NCBI GenBank assembly: GCA_035948855.1
Contig: DASZIT010000079.1
Coordinates: forward strand, 1-9,501
Source: DASZIT01 sp035948855
Lineage (GTDB): Bacteria > Actinomycetota > Acidimicrobiia > Acidimicrobiales > RAAP-2
Direction: 5' to 3'
DNA length: 9,501 nucleotides
Positions 4,466-9,501 of the stretch are shown here, in pieces. The notes under the pieces are model-generated. The model ran no database searches, was not told where the DNA came from, and saw nothing but the letters and a program-made list of their open reading frames with translations. The translations under genes were made by a program, and so were the position numbers. Within the stretch, counting starts at the first letter, position 1, and every line of letters starts with the position of its first letter.

Positions 4466-6817
4466 TCAGGCAATGTTGAGGGCGCGCACCAGGTAGTAGG
4501 TGGCCGGCAGGACGAACAACAGGGCGTCGATCCGATCGAGCACCCCTCCGTGGCCGGGAAGGATGGAGCCCATGTCCTTGATCCGGAAGTCCCGCTTGAG
4601 GAGGGACTCGCACAGGTCGCCGATCGGCGCCACCACCGCCACCACCAGGCCGAGGATGGCGGCGTGGGCCGGCGTCCAGGGGTGGATGTCCCCGACCAGC
4701 GCCGCGGAGATGACGACGGAGAACACCGCGCCACCCAGCAGGCCCTCCCAGGTTTTGTGGGGGCTCACGTTGGGAGCGAGGGCGTGGCGCCCGATCCATC
4801 CGCCGATCACCAGCGCGCCGACGTCGTTGGCCACCGTGGCGATGATGGCTCCGAGCAGGAAGGCGATGCCGGTGCGATTCGGGAACTCCGACGGCGACAA
4901 CAGCAGCGCCGAATAGGAGCCCAGGAGGGCGATCCAGCCGATGGTGAACAGGGTGGAGGCGCTGCCGGCGATCGGCGACCCCCGTTCGATGCCGAACAGG
5001 TACCACAGCATGGTGAACACCGCGATGAGCACCAGCACCAGCGGGATGGCCGACGGTCCCTTGGTGTAGGCGGCCACCATCAGCGACACCGTGCCGACCA
5101 GGCCGAGCAGGGTGGCCGGGTGGTACCCGGCCCGCCGCATGACCCCGAAGCACTCGCCGGCGGCAAACGTCACCACCACCGCGCACAGCACCACCGCCGG
5201 CGCCGGTCCCAACTTGAAGACGAGCAACATGACGGCAACCGCGACGATCCCGGTGACCACCCTCACCCCGATGCTGGCCACACCGCCTTCGTGCCGCTCG
5301 CCGGCCGCGCCGTTGCGACCCGGTCGGGACGGCATGTGCAGTCGCCGGACCGGGGGCCCGCCGCCCAGTGGGCCGTCGTCGGGCTCGTCGAATCCCGGGT
5401 CCCGGTAGTGGGCGGTGTCGCCACCGGCTCGCCCCCTACCGACCTGGGTGTCCGCCTCGATGACCGGCTGGCCGTATGGATCGAGCTGGGTGGCCGTCGC
5501 GGCGGCGGCGCGGGCGGCCCGTCCGAGGTCGGCTTGGGAGTCGGGGTAGGGATGTTCCCGGGCGTAGGCCTCGGCGGCGAGGCCGTCGGCAGCGTCGATC
5601 TCCGCGTCGTGGCGGGCGGACTCCTCGTCCCGGTGTCGGCGGCCGAGCCGGCCCGCCGATCGCTCGGAGGCGCTGTCGGCGGCGGCCAACCCGGCCAGCC
5701 CGCCCCGGCGGCGTCCGGCACCCGGCACCTCGGTCACGCTCGCCCCGGGTGGCTCCGCCGCCAACGGAGGGTCGATCATCGCGTCGATCTCCTCCGGGCG
5801 CTTGGCCTTTACCCGGTCGGCCCGGAGCCCGCCCCGGCGCATCCGCCCCACCCGGGCGCTGCCCGTCGGTCGGGTCCGCTGGAGGCCGGGGAGATCGTCG
5901 ATTTCTTCGGCCTCGTCCGGCTCGTCGGGCATTTCCATCCCCCCGGTGGCTCGGCTGGAGGGCAGCCGACCTTCCCGCTCGCCGCGGCGGCTGCCGGCGC
6001 CGATGGGATCGGCGTACCCGACGCCCTCGACCCACGCCGGCGCCGACGATCCCGCCGACTCGGGCGACTCCGGGGACCGGGGCACCGCCGGCACCTGGGT
6101 GGTCAGCTGGTCCTCGATGGCCGGTTCCGGCGCGCCCCCCGCCGCCGCGCCCCGGCCCAGGCCCCCGGCTCTCCGCGACCGCCCGACCGCCGGCGTCCCC
6201 GAAGACGGGAGATCGAACTCCCAGGGTCGGCGCTCCACGTCGGTCCGGTTGGTCTCGTCCAGGGATCCGAGCGCGTCCTCGTCGTCGCCGAACATCGACG
6301 GCTCGAACTCCTCCTCTTGGGCCACCCAGTCGCTGTCCTCTTCGCGCCAGGACGGGGCGGCAATCCCGGAGTGGGACCCGCTCCCCTCATCGGTGTCGCG
6401 GCTGAGCACCGCGGGGACCTGCCCGGTCGGAGCTTCCGTCCAGTGCGGGAGTTTGGTGGCCCACGGCGAACCCATCGGGACGACCGTCTCCCCGGGGAGC
6501 ACCGGCCGGACCGCGTGGCCCATGGTCTCGGGGTCGCTCGGTTCGTTGGTCAGGTGAACCGCGGCCTCGGTGGCGTCGTCATCCGGGGGCTCGGCGGACA
6601 CGCCGAAGAGCTCGTCCCTGGACACCACCGGCACCACGGCAGTGGCTTCGCCGGCTACCTCGGCTCCGACGATCCGTACCTGATCGGTCGAGGGGCCGCC
6701 ACGCTCCGCGGTCCGCCGGCGGATCTCCGCTGCCTCGTCATCATCATCTCGCCGGTCATCACCGTCGGTCACGTCGGTATTCCCTTCATGGGCAGAGCCG
6801 AATCGGGGCCCCGCCAT
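4466..6817 (-). CDS. cdsA: phosphatidate cytidylyltransferase (CDP-diacylglycerol synthase) with very long N-terminal extension
   Basis: A membrane enzyme that makes CDP-diacylglycerol from CTP and phosphatidic acid, the precursor of the major phospholipids. The catalytic membrane domain is residues 514-783, with about eight hydrophobic helices. The family signature lies at 738-764: SLLKRDFRIKDMG, then ILPGHGGVLDRID, with all key residues present. The first 510 or so residues are hydrophilic and probably disordered, with acidic clusters (DDRRDDDDE near 20-28; EEEFEPSMFGDDED, 168-181), basic RR(A/G)GGL motifs (215-220, 327-331, 370-374) and repeated QVPAV (133-137, 241-245). Usual CdsA proteins are about 265-300 residues, so this is a large extension. 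ATG 6817 lies 3 bp after the frr stop but has a weak ribosome binding site. GTG 6772 has GAAGGGA 8 nt upstream and is a credible alternative start. An internal ATG at 5335 would give a normal-length protein but has no Shine-Dalgarno. Confidence 0.93.
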   Translation of the reverse strand: MAGPRFGSAHEGNTDVTDGDDRRDDDDEAAEIRRRTAERGGPSTDQVRIVGAEVAGEATAVVPVVSRDELFGVSAEPPDDDATEAAVHLTNEPSDPETMGHAVRPVLPGETVVPMGSPWATKLPHWTEAPTGQVPAVLSRDTDEGSGSHSGIAAPSWREEDSDWVAQEEEFEPSMFGDDEDALGSLDETNRTDVERRPWEFDLPSSGTPAVGRSRRAGGLGRGAAAGGAPEPAIEDQLTTQVPAVPRSPESPESAGSSAPAWVEGVGYADPIGAGSRRGEREGRLPSSRATGGMEMPDEPDEAEEIDDLPGLQRTRPTGSARVGRMRRGGLRADRVKAKRPEEIDAMIDPPLAAEPPGASVTEVPGAGRRRGGLAGLAAADSASERSAGRLGRRHRDEESARHDAEIDAADGLAAEAYAREHPYPDSQADLGRAARAAAATATQLDPYGQPVIEADTQVGRGRAGGDTAHYRDPGFDEPDDGPLGGGPPVRRLHMPSRPGRNGAAGERHEGGVASIGVRVVTGIVAVAVMLLVFKLGPAPAVVLCAVVVTFAAGECFGVMRRAGYHPATLLGLVGTVSLMVAAYTKGPSAIPLVLVLIAVFTMLWYLFGIERGSPIAGSASTLFTIGWIALLGSYSALLLSPSEFPNRTGIAFLLGAIIATVANDVGALVIGGWIGRHALAPNVSPHKTWEGLLGGAVFSVVISAALVGDIHPWTPAHAAILGLVVAVVAPIGDLCESLLKRDFRIKDMGSILPGHGGVLDRIDALLFVLPATYYLVRALNIA

Positions 6818-6820
6818 GTC

Positions 6821-7390
6821 TCAGATCTCGAGGAGCTCTTGCTCTTTATGGGCCAACAATCGGTCGATGGAGGCCACATGAACCTGGGTGATCTTGTCGA
6901 GTTCCTCTTCTACCCGTTTCAACTCGTCATTGGACAGCTCGCCGGCCTTTTCGAGGGCTTCGAGCTCGTGGCGGGCGGCCCGGCGCACGTTGCGGATGGT
7001 GACCCGGCCATCCTCCGACTTCTGCCTGACCACCTTCACCAGCTCTTTGCGCCGCTCCTCGGTGGGCACCGGAAACGACAGGCGGATGACCGTCCCGTCG
7101 TTGGAAGGGTTGATCCCGAGGTCGGAATTCTGGAGCGCCTTCTCGACGGCGCCCAGCGAGCTCTTGTCATAGGGGGAGATCACCAAGAGGCGCGCCTCGG
7201 GCACGCTGAAACCGGCCATGGCCCGCAACTCGGTCTCGGTGCCGTAGTAGTCGACCTTCAGGTGCTCGACCAGGGCCGGCGTTGCCCGACCGGTGCGGAT
7301 GGCGCTGAATTCGGCCTGAGCGTGTTCGACAGCCTTTTCCATACGTTCCTGCGCCTCTTGGACAACTAAATCGGTCAGTTCGTTGTCCAT
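6821..7390 (-). CDS. frr: ribosome recycling factor
   Basis: A cytosolic factor of 189 residues that, with EF-G, splits the post-termination ribosome. The two helical arms of domain I (about 1-29 and 107-189) flank the beta-rich domain II (about 30-106). Family motifs seen are IRTGRATPALVE (31-42), ISPYDKSSLGAVEKAL (71-86), GINPSNDGTVIRLSFP (92-107), EERRKELVK (111-119) and the tip-region basic patch IRNVRR (132-137). ATG 7390 is chosen because RRF proteins usually start a few residues before this helix, the length then fits the family (about 185), and GGTGGG lies a few bases upstream. The upstream in-frame ATG at 7426 would add 12 residues and falls in a GC hairpin. It sits 79 bp after pyrH and 3 bp before cdsA. 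Confidence 0.96.
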   Translation of the reverse strand: MDNELTDLVVQEAQERMEKAVEHAQAEFSAIRTGRATPALVEHLKVDYYGTETELRAMAGFSVPEARLLVISPYDKSSLGAVEKALQNSDLGINPSNDGTVIRLSFPVPTEERRKELVKVVRQKSEDGRVTIRNVRRAARHELEALEKAGELSNDELKRVEEELDKITQVHVASIDRLLAHKEQELLEI

Positions 7391-7469
7391 CAGCCCACCA
7401 GCGTAGCGAGCAAGGTTGCACCCCATCGGGGGACCCCCGTGACCAGGAAGTTCTTCCCGTTCACCCTGC
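7391..7469 (-). promoter_or_regulatory. pyrH-frr spacer with two competing short hairpins
   Basis: This 79-bp spacer is the largest gap inside the operon. The plus strand at 7427-7439 reads CGGGGG-A-CCCCCG, an inverted repeat that would form a 5-bp stem with a 3-nt loop. The neighbouring CCCC-ATC-GGGG (7421-7431) uses part of the same bases, so only one can form. No T-tract follows, so it does not look like a terminator. It may modulate frr expression or be a chance GC-rich structure. Confidence 0.3.
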
Positions 7470-8189
7470 TCATCGGACCAGTGTCCCGATGGGTTCGCCG
7501 CTCAGGGCTTTTCGGATGTTGCCTTCGCCCATCAGGTCGAACACCCGGATCGGGAGCGCGTTGTCCCGGCAGAAGGTGATGGCGGTGAGGTCCATGACCC
7601 GGAGTTCCTTGGATATCACCTCCATGAACGACACCTCGTCGTACTTGGTGGCGGTGGGATCGAGCCGCGGATCGGCGGAGTAGACCCCGTCGACGCCGCC
7701 GTGGGTTCCCTTGCACAGGATCTCGGCCTCGATCTCCGCGGCCCGCAGCGCCGCCGACGTATCCGTGGTGAAGAACGGGTTCCCCATCCCGGCGGCAAAC
7801 ACCACCACCCGGCCCTTCTCCAGGTGGCGGATGGCCCGACGGCGGATGTACGGCTCGGCGACCTCGGCCATCTGCACCGCCGAGAGGACCCGGGTGACCT
7901 GCCCATGGTGCTCGAGGGCATCCTGGAGGGCCAGGGCGTTGATGACCGTGCCCAACATGCCCATGGTGTCCGAGGTGGCCCGGTCCATGCCGGCACCGGC
8001 GCCGGTGGTGCCCCGCCAGATGTTGCCGCCCCCGACCATCACCGCCAACTCGAGATCGAGGTCAGCGCGGGCCCCGGCGATGTCGACGGCGATCTGCTCG
8101 ACCATGGAGGCATCGATCGTCTCGTCGGATGCGGAGGAGGCCAGCGCCTCCCCCGACATCTTCAGGACGATCCGCCGTCGGTTGCCCAC
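7470..8189 (-). CDS. pyrH: UMP kinase
   Basis: A cytosolic kinase of 239 residues from the amino-acid-kinase superfamily that phosphorylates UMP to UDP using ATP; bacterial PyrH is a hexamer, typically activated by GTP and inhibited by UTP. Seen: the phosphate-binding LKMSGEAL (9-16), GGGNIWRG (53-60), SDTMGMLGTVINALALQ (73-89), GMGNPFFTTDTSAALRAAE (134-152), KGTHGGVDGVYSADP (160-174) and the C-terminal FCRDNALPIRVFDL (206-219). The length is typical. The start is GTG 8189, 7 bp after the tsf stop. No purine-rich Shine-Dalgarno is visible upstream and no better in-frame start was found, so its translation probably depends on ribosomes finishing tsf. Confidence 0.96.
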   Translation of the reverse strand: MGNRRRIVLKMSGEALASSASDETIDASMVEQIAVDIAGARADLDLELAVMVGGGNIWRGTTGAGAGMDRATSDTMGMLGTVINALALQDALEHHGQVTRVLSAVQMAEVAEPYIRRRAIRHLEKGRVVVFAAGMGNPFFTTDTSAALRAAEIEAEILCKGTHGGVDGVYSADPRLDPTATKYDEVSFMEVISKELRVMDLTAITFCRDNALPIRVFDLMGEGNIRKALSGEPIGTLVR

Positions 8190-8196
8190 GCTGGAC

Positions 8197-8991
8197 TCAG
8201 TCGCCGATGACGACCTGGGCGAACTGCGTCACTGACGCCGTGCCCAGGAATTTGGCCACCGTCTGCTTCTCGTCCTTGATGTAGGCCTGGTCGAGGAGAA
8301 CCCTTTCCTTGTACCAACCGTTCAGACGGCCCTCGATGATCTTGGGGAGGGCCGCCTCGGGCTTGCCTTCGTTGCGGGCGATCTTCTCCACTGTCTCCCG
8401 CTCGGCAGCCACGTCAGCCTCGGGAACCTCGTCCCGGCTGATGTAGGTCGGGCGGGCGAAGGCGATATGGGCGGCGACGTCGTGGGCCAGCTGCTCGGAC
8501 CCACCCGACACGGCCACCACCACCGCGTTCACGCCGCGTCCGGCCTGGAGGTGGAGATAGCTGTCGACGGCACCGTCGGCCGGAGCCTCGATGCGGACGA
8601 CCTTCCCGATGGAGATGTTCTCGCCCAGGCGGGTGCGCATCCCCTCGATGTCGTTTGCCCGGGCGTCCAGCGCCGACTCGCCGTCGGCGGCCACCAGGTC
8701 GGCCAGTTCGGTGACCATGGTCTTGAACTCATCCGACTTGGCCACGAAGTCGGTCTCCGATCGCAGCTGCACGATCGACGCCACGTTGCCGGCGCGGCCG
8801 ATGGCCACCGCCCCCTCGGTTGCCTCCCGATCGGCCCGTTTGGCCTGGCTGGCAAGACCCTGCTCGCGTAGCCACACCACCGACTTGTCGAAGTCTCCTT
8901 CGTTCTCCTCGAGTGCCTTCTTGGCATCGAGCATGCCGACGCCAGTGGACTGGCGCAGTGTTTGTACGTCCTTGGCGGAAAATGCGGGCAT
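8197..8991 (-). CDS. tsf: elongation factor Ts
   Basis: The guanine-nucleotide exchange factor for EF-Tu, 264 residues, cytosolic. Residues 3-40 form the N-terminal UBA-like domain with the family signature TGVGMLDAKKAL (16-27). The second signature region reads QLRSETDFVAK (75-85) and includes the essential TDFVA (80-84) that inserts beside the EF-Tu nucleotide site. The usual Glu and Asn of this signature (E-L-N) are Gln and Arg here, a mild deviation outside the catalytic TDFV. The core and dimerisation region follow to the C-terminus, ending in the well-conserved-looking segment KFLGTASVTQFAQVVIGD. The ATG lies 2 bp after the rpsB stop, with a GAGGA Shine-Dalgarno inside the last rpsB codons. 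Confidence 0.97.
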   Translation of the reverse strand: MPAFSAKDVQTLRQSTGVGMLDAKKALEENEGDFDKSVVWLREQGLASQAKRADREATEGAVAIGRAGNVASIVQLRSETDFVAKSDEFKTMVTELADLVAADGESALDARANDIEGMRTRLGENISIGKVVRIEAPADGAVDSYLHLQAGRGVNAVVVAVSGGSEQLAHDVAAHIAFARPTYISRDEVPEADVAAERETVEKIARNEGKPEAALPKIIEGRLNGWYKERVLLDQAYIKDEKQTVAKFLGTASVTQFAQVVIGD

Positions 8992-8993
8992 GG

Positions 8994-9501
8994 TCAGGCT
9001 TCCTCGGTTGCGGGGGTTGGTGTTGGGGTTTCGGTTTCTTCGGCTTGGGTCTCGGCGGTTACTTCGGCAGGTGCAGGGTCGGCGGGGGGCGCATCAGCCT
9101 TGACCTCCGCGGGTGCCGGGGCCGGTGCCGGAGCGGGTGTCTCAGCAGGGGTCGCGGTCTCCGCGGGCGCATCGGCCTTGACCTCGGCCGGTGCCTCTGA
9201 TGTGGCCTCGGCCGGTGCCGGAGCCGGTGTCTCGGTCGGAGCCGGGGTGGCCGCAGGCGCGGCAGCAGCCGGGGCGGCAGCAGGCGTGGCAGCCGGGGCG
9301 GCGGCGGTCGTCGGGGCAGCCGCCGGCGGCGCCGGCGGCACTGGCGGCTTGGGAGCCGGACGTTGCTCGGCAATGAACCGACCTTCGACGACCGCATCGG
9401 CAATGACCCGACAGAGGAGGGCGCCGGACCGGATGGCATCGTCATTGCCTGGAATCACGTACGAGATGACGTCAGGATCACAGTTGGTGTCGACCACGGC
9501 C
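8994..9501 (-). CDS. rpsB: 30S ribosomal protein S2, C-terminal part with long Ala/Pro/Glu tail (5' end cut by window)
   Basis: The end of small-subunit protein S2. The visible frame starts AVVDTNCDPDVISYVIPGND, matching the S2 segment that follows the NTP-fold core (usual form DTNCDPDxIDYxIPGNDD), then DAIRSGALLCRVIADAVVEG. After about residue 46 of the visible part the protein changes into a tail of about 121 residues made almost only of Ala, Pro, Glu, Thr and Val (8997-9359). S2 proteins of many bacteria end soon after the conserved helix, so this tail is an add-on; Ala/Pro/Glu-rich S2 tails occur in some actinobacteria. It is probably disordered and outside the ribosome core. The stop codon lies 2 bp before tsf. 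The 5' part of the gene is beyond the right edge. Confidence 0.95.
   Translation of the reverse strand, partial: AVVDTNCDPDVISYVIPGNDDAIRSGALLCRVIADAVVEGRFIAEQRPAPKPPVPPAPPAAAPTTAAAPAATPAAAPAAAAPAATPAPTETPAPAPAEATSEAPAEVKADAPAETATPAETPAPAPAPAPAEVKADAPPADPAPAEVTAETQAEETETPTPTPATEEA
9002..9006 (-). promoter_or_regulatory. Shine-Dalgarno of tsf inside the rpsB 3' end
   Basis: The minus strand reads GAGGA roughly 10 nt before ATG 8991, within the codons for the final Glu residues of S2. This supports the chosen tsf start and coupling of the two genes, which need balanced expression. Confidence 0.55.
9091..9233 (-). repeat. rpsB: imperfect direct repeats in the S2 tail
   Basis: A 27-bp block encoding APAEVKADA occurs at 9091-9117 and 9169-9195 with 24 of 27 bases the same. 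A 23-bp block occurs at 9121-9143 and 9211-9233 with 22 of 23 bases the same. The spacings differ (78 and 90 bp), so the tail seems to have grown by duplications and later indels rather than by one simple tandem array. Confidence 0.65.

Noticed and set aside
4466..5335. Internal ATG 5335 as the true cdsA start
   Set aside because: It would give a normal 289-residue CdsA, but no Shine-Dalgarno precedes it and the upstream frame stays open back to the frr stop. It is kept only as an alternative.
4550..7369. A 939-codon open frame on the plus strand opposite frr and cdsA
   Set aside because: Its protein is His/Arg/Gly/Asp-rich with no recognisable domain, and it lies antisense to genes with clear family motifs. 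Long antisense frames are common where GC content makes stop codons rare.
7391..7426. Upstream ATG 7426 as the frr start
   Set aside because: It would add 12 residues not typical of RRF and sits in a GC hairpin without a Shine-Dalgarno; ATG 7390 gives the family length.

Overview
This is a GC-rich bacterial chromosome segment. All recognised protein genes lie on the minus strand, so transcription runs from right to left. The gene set and order (rpsB, tsf, pyrH, frr, cdsA, dxr, rseP) are a conserved housekeeping cluster. High GC, GTG starts, 4-bp or few-bp junctions and Ala/Pro-rich extensions on S2 and CdsA suggest an actinomycete-type organism. Acidimicrobiia is my best guess, but that is inference and no marker here settles it.

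Right part (about 6818-9501): the translation block. It holds the end of rpsB (S2, with a long Ala/Pro/Glu tail), tsf (EF-Ts), pyrH (UMP kinase) and frr (ribosome recycling factor). Middle part (1873-6817): the membrane and isoprenoid block. It holds cdsA (CDP-diacylglycerol synthase with an unusual N-terminal extension of about 510 residues), dxr (committed step of the MEP isoprenoid pathway) and an rseP-type M50 site-2 protease. Junctions are tight (2, 7, 79, 3 and 29 bp, then a 4-bp overlap), which fits one long operon. A weak hairpin terminator follows rseP.

Left part (1-1872): a separate transcription unit. A 468-bp gene-free stretch separates rseP from an Nramp/SLC11-family metal transporter that starts at 1404 and runs off the left edge. 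The transporter keeps the TM1 Asp. It lacks the canonical TM1 Asn, TM6 Met and His, and TM3 Asp, a pattern expected of a non-canonical Nramp and possibly of the Nramp-related Mg2+ transporters.

The most interesting structure is the transporter's leader of about 340 nt. It contains a 22-codon, Pro-rich small ORF with a near-perfect Shine-Dalgarno. That Shine-Dalgarno is complementary to the small ORF's own proline codons. Further downstream lie three alternating self-complementary arms, the last ending 8 nt before the transporter Shine-Dalgarno. Together this looks like a leader-peptide attenuation device, analogous in logic (not shown to be homologous) to the proline-rich MgtL leader of the enterobacterial mgtA Mg2+ transporter gene. 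No rRNA, tRNA, CRISPR array, insertion sequence or phage gene was seen.
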